Source: Kumtagia ephedrae
GTDB taxonomy: Bacteria > Pseudomonadota > Alphaproteobacteria > Rhizobiales > Rhizobiaceae
Reading direction: 5' to 3'
Assembly: GCF_003012745.1 (NCBI RefSeq)
Contig: NZ_PXYK01000042.1
Coordinates: 1-33,712 of the forward strand
DNA: 33,712 nt
Positions 1 through 8,048 of this stretch are shown in pieces (within the stretch, counting starts at the first letter, position 1; every line of letters begins with the position of its first letter). The translations under genes and the position numbers were made by a program. The notes under the pieces were generated by a model that saw only the letters and a list, made by a program, of their open reading frames with translations, did no database searches and was not told the DNA's origin.

Positions 1-604
1 GCTCAGGCGTCGGGATGTAGTCGTCGACCGCCGCCATCAGCTTGCGGATGGCGTCCTCGCCGATCTCCTTGTTCGAATCCTCCAGCGCGGCAAGCGCCGA
101 GCCCGGGATGATCGGAATGTCGTCGCCCGGGAACTCGTTCTTCGACAGGAGCTCGCGCACCTCGAGCTCGACCAGCTCCAGGAGCTCCGGATCGTCGACC
201 TGGTCGACCTTGTTCAAAAACACCACGATCGACGGAACACCGACCTGGCGGGCCAAAAGGATGTGCTCGCGCGTCTGCGGCATCGGGCCGTCGGCGGCCG
301 ACACAACCAGGATGGCGCCGTCCATCTGCGCAGCACCGGTGATCATGTTCTTCACGTAGTCGGCGTGGCCGGGGCAGTCGACATGCGCGTAGTGACGCTT
401 GGCCGTCTCGTATTCCACATGCGCCGTCGAGATCGTGATGCCGCGCGCCTTCTCCTCCGGCGCCGCGTCGATCTGGTCATACGCCTTGTACTCGCCGAAA
501 TACTTGGTGATCGCAGCCGTCAGCGACGTCTTGCCATGGTCGACATGGCCGATCGTCCCGATGTTCACATGCGGCTTCGTCCGCTCGAATTTGCTCTTGG
601 CCAT
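1..604 (-). CDS. tuf: Elongation factor Tu, N-terminal half (cut by window edge)
   Basis: EF-Tu is the GTPase that carries aminoacyl-tRNA to the ribosomal A site. The reading frame runs from the ATG at 604 leftward off the window, giving about 201 of the usual ~391 residues. It begins [14 protein letters not shown] and shows the P-loop GHVDHGKT, the switch region RGITIS, the G3 motif DCPGHADY, the G4 motif NKVD and a G5-like GSALAAL, so the whole GTPase domain is present and looks intact. AAGGAAAGAG just upstream can serve as ribosome binding site, and a good promoter lies at 652-680. It stands alone on the minus strand here, without fusA or rpsG ahead of it. Alphaproteobacteria often carry two tuf copies, so this may be the copy associated with secE, but the orientation is unusual. 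The C-terminal domains lie outside the window. Confidence 0.97.
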   Translation of the reverse strand, partial: MAKSKFERTKPHVNIGTIGHVDHGKTSLTAAITKYFGEYKAYDQIDAAPEEKARGITISTAHVEYETAKRHYAHVDCPGHADYVKNMITGAAQMDGAILVVSAADGPMPQTREHILLARQVGVPSIVVFLNKVDQVDDPELLELVELEVRELLSKNEFPGDDIPIIPGSALAALEDSNKEIGEDAIRKLMAAVDDYIPTPE

Positions 605-651
605 TCTGCTCTTTCCTTGGCGTCAGCTCGTGGGTCTGCTTTGGATGGGGC

Positions 652-680
652 CGATTAGCGACAAAGGCTGCAAAAGACAA
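652..680 (-). promoter_or_regulatory. Promoter of tuf
   Basis: Read on the minus strand: TTGTCT (675-680), a 17-base spacer, TAATCG (652-657). With flanking bases it reads CTTGTC and CTAATC, close to the alphaproteobacterial housekeeping pattern. It would start transcription about 40 bases before the tuf ATG. Judged by eye only. Confidence 0.6.
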
Positions 681-810
681 GGGGTTTTCGCCCATCCGCC
701 CGATGGCGGGCGGCTGCAGGCTGTCGGTCTCCGGCGATCGTGCAGGAAGCCGTTCAGATAGGTATTCTGCCGGCAGGCGCAAGCCTCGCCGGCAAGCTCG
801 GGAGAACCGG

Positions 811-1191
811 ATGACCAGACTGTTCAAGGGCATCAACGTGGTGTCGATCACCGTGGCCGACCTCGACCGCTCGCGCCGTTTCTACCGCGACACGCTGGGA
901 CTTGGAGAGCCTCTCTACGACCTGCCAGAAGCCGGCTGGATCGAGTTTTCGACCGGTCGCGACGGCGGCGGCAACCTGGCACTGGTGCCGGCCGGACCGG
1001 GCTGGCGGCCGTCGGCAGGCACCACCGTGGTGTTCGACGTCGAGGATTGCCATGCCGCCGTCGCCGACCTGCGCGAGCGCGGCGTCGACTGCGACGACCC
1101 GCAGGTGTTCCCGGGTTATGTCACCTTCGCCGGCTTCCGCGATCCCGACGGCGACCGGCTGCAGATGTGCAGCCCGGCACCCGACGCGTGA
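811..1191 (+). CDS. VOC family protein (glyoxalase/bleomycin-resistance fold)
   Basis: A 126-residue single-domain protein of the vicinal oxygen chelate superfamily. It opens with VVSITVADLDRSRRFYRDTLGLG, the usual first beta-alpha unit with Asp-x-x-x-Ser-x-x-Phe-Tyr, and ends with FRDPDGDRLQMCSP, the usual last strand (DPDGN-type turn followed by a potential metal-ligand position). The ATG at 811 is chosen over upstream in-frame codons because GGAG lies at 801-804 and homology starts there. VOC proteins include lyases, dioxygenases, isomerases and drug-binding proteins, and nothing here fixes the substrate. It is transcribed away from tuf and converges on the L,D-transpeptidase. Confidence 0.85.
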   Translation: MTRLFKGINVVSITVADLDRSRRFYRDTLGLGEPLYDLPEAGWIEFSTGRDGGGNLALVPAGPGWRPSAGTTVVFDVEDCHAAVADLRERGVDCDDPQVFPGYVTFAGFRDPDGDRLQMCSPAPDA

Positions 1192-1245
1192 AGTCCGCTT
1201 GCGGGGAAGGCGTGCGCTCGCCGACCGATCTAAGGCCGGCCGCTT

Positions 1246-1965
1246 TCAGCCGACGACGACCGTCGTCTTGCCGGGCACGCGGTTGTAGAGATCGATCACG
1301 TCCTGGTTGATCATGCGCACGCAGCCCGACGACATATTCTGGCCGATGGTCCACCATTCGGGCGAGCCGTGGATGCGGTAGCCGGTGTCGACGCCGTCCT
1401 TGAAGATGTAGAGCGCGCGGGCCCCGAGCGGATTGTTGGGGCCGCCCGGCTGGCCGCCGGCCCATTTGGCGACTTCCGGCTTGCGGGCGATCATCTCGCG
1501 CGGCGGCGTCCAGGTCGGCCACTGCTTCTTGTACTGGATGTTGGCGCGGCCCGACCACTCGAAACCGGCCTTGCCGATGCCGACGCCGTAGCGCAGCGCG
1601 TCGCCGCCCGGCTGCACGAGATAGAGAAAATGGTTGTTGAGGTCGACGACGATGGTGCCAGGCGCCTCGCCGGTCGGGTCAGGCACGATCTGCCGGCGAA
1701 ACGCGCGCGGGATCTTTTCGTAGGGGATCTCGGGCAGCACGAACGGACCCTCGGTCACCGCGGCATACATCACCCCCGGATTGGTGACGGCCGGGTCGAC
1801 GCTGATCTTCGGCCGGATCGAGCCGGTGCTGGCAGTGTCGAGGCCGAGTTCGGCCGGATCGAGCGAGCGCGAGCAGGCGGCGAGTCCCAAGGCCGCGGTG
1901 CCGACAAGAAACGCCCGCCGGCTCGATGCGGATTTTTCGCCAACGAAGGACTGCTTGCGTGCCAT
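1246..1965 (-). CDS. L,D-transpeptidase (YkuD/ErfK type), lipobox signal
   Basis: A 239-residue periplasmic enzyme of the YkuD family, which cross-links peptidoglycan (3-3 links) or attaches proteins to it. The N-terminus has twin arginines (R16-R17), a hydrophobic stretch and a lipobox-like LAAC with Cys31, so it may be a lipoprotein and possibly Tat-exported. The catalytic domain spans about residues 100-239 and holds the family signature: His199-Gly200 and Ser212-Ser213-Gly214-Cys215-Val-Arg217, with Cys215 the expected nucleophile. Rhizobiales carry many paralogues of this family, so the cell-wall reaction it performs cannot be told. It converges with the VOC gene; its upstream side holds a small hairpin and tRNA-Leu. 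Confidence 0.92.
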   Translation of the reverse strand: MARKQSFVGEKSASSRRAFLVGTAALGLAACSRSLDPAELGLDTASTGSIRPKISVDPAVTNPGVMYAAVTEGPFVLPEIPYEKIPRAFRRQIVPDPTGEAPGTIVVDLNNHFLYLVQPGGDALRYGVGIGKAGFEWSGRANIQYKKQWPTWTPPREMIARKPEVAKWAGGQPGGPNNPLGARALYIFKDGVDTGYRIHGSPEWWTIGQNMSSGCVRMINQDVIDLYNRVPGKTTVVVG

Positions 1966-2101
1966 CAGGTCTGTCCCCAGTAACGGAGGACCTATGGACC
2001 AAACATGGTTTACATCGCCCTAATGGCGTCGATCGGCGTTAAGCCCGGCGGTGTGTGGCTGAGGCACGGCCGCGGCAGACGGCAGCAGCCGCCATCCGGG
2101 T

Positions 2102-2125
2102 CGGCGGTATTTCCACCTACCGCCG
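2102..2125. other. 8-bp perfect inverted repeat upstream of L,D-transpeptidase
   Basis: CGGCGGTA (2102-2109) and TACCGCCG (2118-2125) form a perfect 8-bp stem with an 8-base loop, in the gap between tRNA-Leu and the L,D-transpeptidase. It could be an operator or an RNA hairpin; no T-run follows on either strand, so a terminator is unlikely. Confidence 0.4.
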
Positions 2126-2179
2126 TCCGCAAAGGCACAATGAAAACAGAAAGAAGTCTCTTCAATCCCTGAAGATCGT

Positions 2180-2264
2180 TGGTGCGGTCGAGAAGACTCG
2201 AACTTCCACGGGTTGCCCCACAGCGACCTCAACGCTGCGCGTCTACCAATTCCGCCACGACCGC
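2180..2264 (-). tRNA. tRNA-Leu (anticodon GAG)
   Basis: An 85-base gene read on the minus strand. The 5' GCGGTCG pairs perfectly with 3' CGACCGC (7 bp), followed by discriminator A and an encoded CCA. The D region has the leucine-type GGCGGAATTGGTAGACGCG, the anticodon stem CAGCG/CGCTG encloses the loop TTGAGGT (anticodon GAG), there is a long class II variable arm, and the T arm holds GTTCGAGTC. All parts needed for function are present. Confidence 0.97.
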
Positions 2265-2525
2265 ACGTCACGAAAGGGCCGGTCAGAACCGGCAAGCGGG
2301 CCTTTAGCAAATAGCCTCCGGCGAAACAAGGGCGCCGGGACGGATTTCGGCGGCTTCCTCCACAGCCGCCGCAAGTGTCGGAAACACCGGCAATTCCGAT
2401 GCGCGGTGCATACCCCGACCGAAGGTCACCGGCCATGAGGGCGCCCGCCGAGAATAACCGCCAACGCGCCGAGCAACTGGACGTTTTCGACCGACCCGTC
2501 CATATAGAAGGGAAGGGATCAGCCC

Positions 2526-3266
2526 ATGCAGCGCAGCGAAATCGCCACGTCGTTTCTGCCCGTTCCCGGCGCGCCGCCGGTAGAATGGCTGGTCGAGCGG
2601 GGGCTGACGCCCTACGAGCGGGCCCTTGCCGTCATGGAAGCGCGGGCCGCCGCGATTCGCGAAGGCCGGGCAAACGAACTCGTCTGGCTGGTCGAACACC
2701 CGCCGCTCTACACCGCCGGAACCAGCGCCGAGCCGCGCGATCTGATCGATGCGGACCGGTTTCCCGTCTTCAAGGCCGGCCGCGGCGGCGAATACACCTA
2801 TCACGGGCCCGGGCAGCGGGTCGCCTACGTCATGCTCGACCTGAAGCGGCGGCGCGAGGACGTGCGCGCCTTCGTGGCGGCGTTGGAGGAATGGATCATC
2901 GCCGCGCTGGCGGCCTTCAATGTGCGCGGCGAGCGACGCGAGGACCGCGTCGGCGTCTGGGTGGTGAGACCCGACCGACCGCCGCTCTCCGACGGAACGC
3001 CCGCCGAGGACAAGATCGCGGCGATCGGCATAAGACTGCGTCGCTGGGTGAGCTTTCACGGCATCGCCGTCAATGTCGAGCCGGATCTCACGCATTTTGC
3101 CGGGATCGTGCCGTGCGGCGTCACAGATCATGGCGTCACCAGCCTGGTCGATCTCGGCCTGCCCGTGACCATGCACGACTTCGACGTCGGGCTGAAGGCG
3201 GCCTTCCGCAACGTGTTCGGCCCTGTGGCCGACGTGGCCTCCGAACCGCAGCGGCTGGCCGGCTGA
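2526..3266 (+). CDS. lipB: Octanoyl-[acyl-carrier-protein]-protein transferase LipB
   Basis: LipB moves octanoate from acyl carrier protein to lipoyl domains, the first step in making protein-bound lipoate for 2-oxoacid dehydrogenases and glycine cleavage; LipA then inserts sulfur. The 246-residue product carries the family motif [12 protein letters not shown] (residues 86-97), the catalytic lysine in KIAAIG (Lys163) and the acyl-accepting cysteine in GIVPCGV (Cys197). It is slightly longer than the E. coli enzyme at the N-terminus, as usual in Rhizobiales. The start at 2526 has GGAAGGGA a few bases upstream. The ggt gene begins 2 bases after its stop codon, so the two are probably co-transcribed although functionally unrelated. 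Confidence 0.97.
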   Translation: MQRSEIATSFLPVPGAPPVEWLVERGLTPYERALAVMEARAAAIREGRANELVWLVEHPPLYTAGTSAEPRDLIDADRFPVFKAGRGGEYTYHGPGQRVAYVMLDLKRRREDVRAFVAALEEWIIAALAAFNVRGERREDRVGVWVVRPDRPPLSDGTPAEDKIAAIGIRLRRWVSFHGIAVNVEPDLTHFAGIVPCGVTDHGVTSLVDLGLPVTMHDFDVGLKAAFRNVFGPVADVASEPQRLAG

Positions 3267-3267
3267 C

Positions 3268-5031
3268 ATGCGGCGGGCCGGTCTTTCCTGCCTGCTGCCG
3301 GCCCTGGCGCTCGCCACGCTGCTGCCGCTCCAGGCCGGCGCTCAGCAGGGGACCGACCTCGTCCAGCCGGAGCAGGCGACCGGCAGCCGCGCGGCTGCCG
3401 CGGTCACGGCAAAGCACCAGATGGTGGTCGCGGCCAATCCGCTCGCCGCGCAGGCCGGGCTCGACGTGCTGCGCGCCGGCGGCAGCGCCGCCGACGCGGC
3501 GGTCGCCGTGCAGACGGTGCTCGGCCTTGTCGAGCCGCAATCGTCCGGGCTCGGCGGCGGCGCCTTTTTCGTCTGGTACGACGCGGCAAGCGGCGAACTC
3601 ACTACCTTCGATGCCCGCGAGACGGCACCCGCCGAAGCCACACCGGACCTTTTTCGCGGCGCCGGCGGCAAGCCGCTCCCCTTCTTCGACGCGGTGGTCG
3701 GCGGCCGCTCGGTCGGCGTTCCCGGCGTGCCCCGCCTGCTGGAGACCGTGCATCGCCGGTATGGTACCCGCCCCTGGAACTCCCTGTTCGAGCCGGCGAT
3801 CCGTCTGGCGGATGACGGCTTCGCGGTGTCGCCGCGGCTTGCCGCCGCGATCGCGGAGGACAAGGGGCGGCTCGACCTGGAGCCCAGCACCCGCGCCTAT
3901 TTCTTCGACGCTGCCGGCGCGCCGTTGCCGGCCGGCCACCGGCTCGCCAATCCCGCCTATGCCGAGACGCTGAAGGCGCTCGCCCACGGCGGCGCCGATG
4001 CCTTCTACAACGGGCGGATCGGCGCCCGTCTCGTCGAAGCCGTGCGCACGCATCCGAAAAATCCCGGCCTGCTGTCCGGCCGTGACATGGCGGCCTACCG
4101 CGTCAAGGAGCGGCCGGCCGTCTGCGCGCGCTATCGCGGCCACGAGGTCTGCGGCATGGGACCGCCCTCCTCCGGCGCCTTCGCCATCGGCCAGATTCTT
4201 GGCATGCTCGAGCCGTTCGATCTGACCACCCTCGGCGCCGACGATCCGGAAAGCTGGCGCCTGATCGGCGACGCCACCCGCCTCGCCTTCGCTGATCGCG
4301 AGCGCTATCTCGCCGACAGCGACTTCGTCTCCATCCCGAAAGGCCTGCTCGACCCGGCCTATCTCAGGGACCGCTCGGCCCTGCTGCGCCGGCCGACCGC
4401 GCTCGGCGAAGACGAGGCGACGGCCGGCGAGCCGCCCTGGGACAAGGCCGAACTCAGGCTCGACGGCGTCTCGGCCGAGATGCCGTCGACCTCGCATTTC
4501 GTCGTCGTCGACGCGGCCGGCAACGTCGCCTCCGTCACCACCTCGATCGAGAATGGGTTCGGCGCCCGGCTGATGGTCGACGGTTTCCTGCTCAACAACC
4601 AACTCACCGACTTCGCTTTCTCGCCGGTCGAGGGCGGCCACAACGTCGCCAACCGCGTCGAGCCGGGCAAGCGCCCGCGCTCATCCATGTCGCCGACGAT
4701 CGTGCTTCGCGACGGCAAGCCTGCTTTCGCGCTCGGCTCACCCGGCGGCAGCAGCATCATCTCCTATGTCGCCACCACGCTGATTGGACTGATCGACTGG
4801 AAGATGGACATGCAGGCAGCGATCGCCATGCCGCATCTGGTGAACCGGTTCGGCCCCTACGATATCGAGAAAGGTACCAAGGCCGAAGACCTCGCCGACG
4901 ATCTTACGGCGCTCGGCTTCACGGTGGCGGCAAAGGACCTTAACTCCGGCCTGCACGGGATCGCCTGGACGCCGGCCGGCCTCGTCGGGGGTGCCGACCC
5001 GCGGCGCGAAGGTGCAGCGCTCGGCGACTAG
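3268..5031 (+). CDS. ggt: Gamma-glutamyltransferase (glutathione hydrolase proenzyme)
   Basis: A 587-residue periplasmic Ntn-hydrolase that cleaves the gamma-glutamyl bond of glutathione and related peptides, or transfers the glutamyl group. The first ~26 residues are a Sec signal peptide (hydrophobic core ending near QAGAQQ). The proenzyme cuts itself before the catalytic threonine, here Thr408 in the motif PSTSHFVVVD, giving large and small subunits. The small subunit then shows the substrate-binding NNQLTDF, RPRSSMSP and GSPGGSSII motifs typical of active enzymes. Its ATG lies 2 bases after the lipB stop, implying translational coupling. No recognisable terminator follows; the next gene, the microprotein at 5065-5151, is on the other strand. 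Confidence 0.96.
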   Translation: MRRAGLSCLLPALALATLLPLQAGAQQGTDLVQPEQATGSRAAAAVTAKHQMVVAANPLAAQAGLDVLRAGGSAADAAVAVQTVLGLVEPQSSGLGGGAFFVWYDAASGELTTFDARETAPAEATPDLFRGAGGKPLPFFDAVVGGRSVGVPGVPRLLETVHRRYGTRPWNSLFEPAIRLADDGFAVSPRLAAAIAEDKGRLDLEPSTRAYFFDAAGAPLPAGHRLANPAYAETLKALAHGGADAFYNGRIGARLVEAVRTHPKNPGLLSGRDMAAYRVKERPAVCARYRGHEVCGMGPPSSGAFAIGQILGMLEPFDLTTLGADDPESWRLIGDATRLAFADRERYLADSDFVSIPKGLLDPAYLRDRSALLRRPTALGEDEATAGEPPWDKAELRLDGVSAEMPSTSHFVVVDAAGNVASVTTSIENGFGARLMVDGFLLNNQLTDFAFSPVEGGHNVANRVEPGKRPRSSMSPTIVLRDGKPAFALGSPGGSSIISYVATTLIGLIDWKMDMQAAIAMPHLVNRFGPYDIEKGTKAEDLADDLTALGFTVAAKDLNSGLHGIAWTPAGLVGGADPRREGAALGD

Positions 5032-5064
5032 CCGGCTGCCCACGTAACGCGGCGGGCCAGATCT

Positions 5065-5151
5065 TCAGAGCGCGCCGATCCACAACGACACGGTGATCAG
5101 AAAGGTGCTCATCGAGACCAGAGACACGACATCCTGGATGAAATCGGTCAT
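5065..5151 (-). CDS. 28-residue membrane microprotein under an SOS-box promoter
   Basis: A short gene starting at the ATG 5151-5149 and ending with TGA at 5065-5067. The product begins MTDFIQDVVS and ends SLWIGAL: a polar first third with two Asp and one Gln, then about 20 mostly hydrophobic residues (V, L, M, F, I, with Ser and Thr) able to span the inner membrane, and no positive charge. Support for translation is strong: a perfect AGGAGG at 5157-5162, 5 bases from the ATG, behind a promoter with a LexA-type box (5175-5203). Known background: Caulobacter SidA is a ~29-residue inner-membrane, SOS-induced inhibitor of cell division. A similar role here is inferred from size, topology and regulation only; no sequence comparison was done. 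It could instead be a small toxin or membrane stress peptide. Confidence 0.75.
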   Translation of the reverse strand: MTDFIQDVVSLVSMSTFLITVSLWIGAL

Positions 5152-5174
5152 CAATCCCTCCTGTTTTGGATATG

Positions 5175-5203
5175 TTTATACTTTGTTCTTAATTTGTTCT
5201 AAA
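5175..5203 (-). promoter_or_regulatory. Promoter with LexA (SOS) box for the microprotein
   Basis: On the minus strand: -35 TTTAGA (5198-5203), 17-base spacer, -10 TATAAA (5175-5180), start of transcription expected near 5168, just ahead of the Shine-Dalgarno at 5157-5162. The spacer and -35 contain GAAC-N7-GAAC (5185-5199; GTTC-N7-GTTC on the plus strand), the direct-repeat LexA site of alphaproteobacteria. LexA bound there would cover the promoter. A TTGACT at 5203-5208 is an alternative -35 but is too far from TATAAA. Confidence 0.72.
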
Positions 5204-5559
5204 GTCAATGCATCCCTGCACTGCCTTCTGGTCCGCCCGGGTTGTGTGGTTAACGAAGGATTGACGGCTTCAGAGCCGCGATGCCGCTCAGCCGCGACGC
5301 GGTGATCGTAGGATGCCCGGCTGGATGTGCCTCTCAGTCCGGATCGCCGGTGGTGGCTGCGGTTTTCTATGCACGCCGGGTCAAGGCGTCGCTGGACACA
5401 TGGGGTTTCGGCCGAGGTTGGAAGATCATGGAAGGATGGCGTTCGAGCGCCGGCCTCGCCCGATCTGAACGGCATCCGCCGGAGTTGGAAGGATAGACCT
5501 CCCGACGCTGGTGAGGAGACGAGCCGCGCTTGGTCATGGACGTCTCTCCGACATCACCT
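5204..5559. other. Gene-free stretch between the SOS promoter and the IS
   Basis: No open frame here has a good start site, family motif or coding character. A small hairpin CGGCT/AGCCG with a 4-base loop is at 5265-5278. I see no RNA gene. It may be remains of the original tRNA-Trp/secE upstream region or debris brought with the insertion. Confidence 0.5.
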
Positions 5560-6807
5560 CACGGCAGTGAATCCGGGTTAACGCGGTGACGGCTGGAGGA
5601 TTGTCTCGAGGTATTGCTTGTTTCTGGCGGCGCGTTTTCTGCGCAGTTTGATGGATCGGCTGTCGTTGACGAAGCGCAAGAGATTGAAGGCGAAGTGGCG
5701 CACGACGGCCATGTTGGCGGGGCCGTGGCCGGTACGGCCTCTGGCCTTGTCCTCCCGGAAGGTGACGTCGAGCACCCAGTGCAGCGAGGTCTCGATGGCC
5801 CAGTGGGCGCGGATGGCGGCTGCGGCTTGCGATCATGGCGCGCGCGGAGACGTAGAAGCGGCGGTTCTGGTGGCGTTGCCCTCCCGAAGGTCGCGGCCTC
5901 GACCATGACGATCGCCGCGACCCCGGGGCAGGCGGTATTCGCCGGGAAAGCCTCGTTGTCCCGCGAGCCAGTCGACATGGGTTGAGACGGCGACGCGCCG
6001 TTCCTCGACGCGGCCGTGGCCCTTGTCGGTGTCGGCGAACCTGTCCGGCGGCGGGGACAGCGGATCGTCGAAGAAGCGCTCGATCTCGGCGAACAGGCCG
6101 GGCTGGTTGGCCTTCACGGCGATGAGATAGTCGGCGCCGGCGTCCACGACCGTCTTTGCGACCTTGCAGTTGCAGGCGATGGCGTCGATGGTGACGAGCG
6201 CGCCGTCGAGCGCCTTGGCGGCGGCCAGCCGTTCCAGCAGCAGCGGGATCGTGTCCTGCTCGCAGATTCCTTCCGCCACCGCCTCCTGGCCGATCACCAG
6301 GCGCTCGCGCGTGGCGAAGGCCGAGACCAGGTGCAGCGCAGCGCGCCCCTGTCGCGATCATGGCCGCCACGCGCGGTCTTGCCGTCGATGGCCACCAGGT
6401 CCGGCACGCCGGGCCGCAGCGCCGCCGCCCAGGCGCGGAAGCAGTCGGCGAACAGGCCGGCCTCGATCCGGTTCATCAGCATGCGCAGCCAGCGCGCGCC
6501 GCAAACGCCGTGATGATAGGGCAGGAAGCGCCGCAGGAAGGCGAGATTGTCCTCGCCCCAATCGGCGATGTCCTCGAAGTCATCGCCCGCCGCGATCGTA
6601 CCGCACACGACCACAAGCAGCACCTCCGGCAGCGGGTGCGCCACCCGCCACGGCTCGCGGTCGTCCTCGATCAGCGCAAAATGGTGCAGAAGCAGCCGCG
6701 GCTTCTCGGTCGTCTCAGGCATGGCAGCGCTCTCCGAATCACTGCCGCCAACAGAATCAGACCGCCCGCAATCCCGAAACCGCCGTTAACCCGAGTTCAA
6801 TGCCGTG
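5560..6807 (-). mobile_element. Decayed ISAs1-family insertion sequence
   Basis: About 1.25 kb bounded by 24-base imperfect inverted repeats. The left end (5560-5583) reads CACGGCAGTGAATCCGGGTT followed by AACG; the right end, read inward on the minus strand (6807-6784), is the same except for three positions (CACGGCATTGAACTCGGGTT, AACG). Inside is a broken transposase. ISAs1 elements usually duplicate 8-10 bases of target; the flanks here (ending ACATCACCT on the left, starting GCCGAAACG on the right) do not match, so the insertion is old or a rearrangement has replaced one flank. The right end lies ~120 bases before the beta-operon promoter. Confidence 0.82.
5578..6722 (-). pseudogene. ISAs1-type DDE transposase, frameshifted
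   Basis: The protein can be followed from MPETTEKPRLLLHHF (6722) to a TAA stop inside the left inverted repeat (5578-5580), but only by changing frame at least four times. The N-terminal part reads to AIDGKTARGGHDRDRG; near 6340-6350, at a G/C-rich run, it shifts to ALHLVSAFATRERLVIGQEA, which continues through NCKVAKTVVDAGADYLIAVK. Another shift near 5950 gives AAIVMVEAATF, a further one near 5880 gives FYVSARAMIA, and the last part reads HWVLDVTFREDKARGRTG to the end. Motifs AIDGKT, DAGADYLIAVK and HW-LDV-F-ED are typical of the family. With this many shifts, programmed frameshifting is not a reasonable explanation and the gene is dead. Confidence 0.88.
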
Positions 6808-6927
6808 GCCGAAACGCCGGCCATCTTGCAAGAAGGTCAGTTTTCGGGCATAACGGCCACATAGCCGGAACGGGACGACTGGATGGTTCCGATGCGGCGT
6901 TTGGTGAGAGAGCCGAAGCTTGCCACT

Positions 6928-6956
6928 TGCGTGGAGCGGGAATCGGCTCTATGTAG
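6928..6956 (+). promoter_or_regulatory. Promoter of the secE-nusG-rpl-rpoBC operon
   Basis: TTGCGT (6928-6933), exactly 17 bases, TATGTA (6951-6956); in the alphaproteobacterial register it is CTTGCG-N17-CTATGT. No other equally good promoter is seen between the IS end and secE. Confidence 0.6.
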
Positions 6957-7128
6957 ACAGACGGGCACGCGACGCGTGGAGCTGGGAAGCTGGCTGTACG
7001 CGTCTAAATCGCGTGGGTGAAAACGAGGCGCTGATTTGGCGCCGACGTCACCGCCCGGATCGATTTCTCCCGGCAACGGGAACATCCAGGAGATCCGAAC
7101 CAACGGATCTCTCGAGACAGAGCGGCAG
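6957..7128 (+). promoter_or_regulatory. 5' leader of secE with inverted repeats
   Basis: About 165 transcribed bases before secE. A perfect 7-bp inverted repeat GACGCGT/ACGCGTC (6972-6978 and 6999-7005) encloses two AGCT half-sites, and GGCGC/GCGCC with a 7-base loop follows. There is no tRNA-Trp in the 6808-7128 stretch, although that tRNA commonly precedes secE in alphaproteobacteria. The rest of 6808-6927 shows no gene. Confidence 0.45.
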
Positions 7129-7332
7129 ATGGCATCGAAGATCACCAATCCATTCACCTTCCTTCAGCAGGTGAGGTCCGAGACGGCGAAGGTGACCTGG
7201 CCGTCGCGGCGCGAGACCCTGATTTCGACCGTGATGGTCGTGATCTTCGCCATCATCGCGATGATCTTCTTTTTCGCTGCCGACCAGTTGATGGCCCTGG
7301 GCATCGATCTGATCCTCGGCCTCGGCCGCTGA
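7129..7332 (+). CDS. secE: Preprotein translocase subunit SecE
   Basis: SecE clamps SecY in the inner-membrane SecYEG channel. The 67-residue product is the short, one-helix form usual in alphaproteobacteria: an amphipathic cytosolic part with the conserved [17 protein letters not shown] (about residues 12-28), then one membrane helix (about 30-56) and a short tail. The ATG at 7129 is chosen because family similarity starts there ([15 protein letters not shown]); upstream in-frame residues are unlike SecE. Its ribosome site (GAG/GCGG) is weak. First gene of the beta operon, 25 bases before nusG. Confidence 0.96.
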   Translation: MASKITNPFTFLQQVRSETAKVTWPSRRETLISTVMVVIFAIIAMIFFFAADQLMALGIDLILGLGR

Positions 7333-7357
7333 TACCTGCGTATACGGAGAATTTTTG

Positions 7358-7897
7358 ATGGCGGCGCGCTGGTACATCGTCCATGCCTATTCGAACTTCG
7401 AGAAGAAGGTCGCCGAGGACATCGAGAACAAGGCCAAGCAGAAGGGCCTGAGCGACAAGATCGAGCAGATCGTGGTGCCGACCGAGAAGGTCGTCGAGGT
7501 GCGCCGCGGCAAGAAGGTGGATGCCGAGCGGAAATTCTTCCCGGGCTACGTGCTGCTCAAGGCCGAGCTCACCGATCCGGTGATCAGCCTGGTGAAGAAC
7601 ACGCCGCGGGTCACCGGCTTCCTGGGTGAGGACAAGCATACGGCCAAGCCGATGCACATCACCGACAAGGAGGCCGAGCGCATCCTGCACCAGGTTCAGG
7701 AGGGCGTGGAGCGGCCGAAGCCTTCGGTCATCTTCGAGGTTGGAGAGCAGGTGCGCGTCTCCGACGGGCCGTTCGCGTCCTTCAACGGTTTTGTCCAGGA
7801 AGTGGATGCCGAGCGGGCGCGGCTCAAGGTGGAAGTTTCGATCTTCGGGCGCGCCGTGCCCGTCGATCTGGAATTCGGTCAGGTCGAGAAGGGCTGA
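7358..7897 (+). CDS. nusG: Transcription termination/antitermination protein NusG
   Basis: NusG binds RNA polymerase, keeps elongation processive, and links it to Rho or to the ribosome. The 179-residue product has the NGN domain (from [22 protein letters not shown] to about residue 110, including FFPGYVLL, which lies at the polymerase contact) and a C-terminal KOW domain ([21 protein letters not shown] to the end). The ATG at 7358 is preferred to the TTG one codon upstream because CGGAGA lies at 7345-7350, 7 bases before the ATG. Followed by a 151-base gap with a hairpin, then rplK. Confidence 0.97.
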   Translation: MAARWYIVHAYSNFEKKVAEDIENKAKQKGLSDKIEQIVVPTEKVVEVRRGKKVDAERKFFPGYVLLKAELTDPVISLVKNTPRVTGFLGEDKHTAKPMHITDKEAERILHQVQEGVERPKPSVIFEVGEQVRVSDGPFASFNGFVQEVDAERARLKVEVSIFGRAVPVDLEFGQVEKG

Positions 7898-7905
7898 CCG
7901 GAGAT

Positions 7906-7924
7906 GCCCCGCTAGAGGCGGGGC
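7906..7924 (+). other. Hairpin between nusG and rplK
   Basis: GCCCCGC (7906-7912) and GCGGGGC (7918-7924) form a perfect 7-bp stem with a 5-base loop, 9 bases after the nusG stop. No T-run follows, so it is not a normal terminator. It lies in the leader of rplK-rplA, where ribosomal protein L1 controls its own operon in E. coli; processing or 3'-end protection are alternatives. Confidence 0.5.
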
Positions 7925-8048
7925 GGCGAGGGCGGCAGCGCTCCTCGTTCGCGGTGGGAGGAAAGGCGGCATTAGCCGGCCGTGGCTTCCGCACCACCAG
8001 ACTGCAAACCGCCGGCGATGGCCGGCATGAAACAGAGGCAGGAAAGAG

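Noticed and set aside
5176-5475. 99-codon minus-strand frame before the microprotein
   Set aside because: No ribosome binding site, composition unlike local genes, and it would run across the SOS promoter.
5578-6722. Programmed frameshift in the transposase
   Set aside because: At least four frame changes at separate places are needed, whereas programmed elements use one defined slip; decay is simpler.
7906-7924. Transcription terminator between nusG and rplK
   Set aside because: The stem is perfect but no T-run follows, and the genes downstream belong to the same conserved operon.
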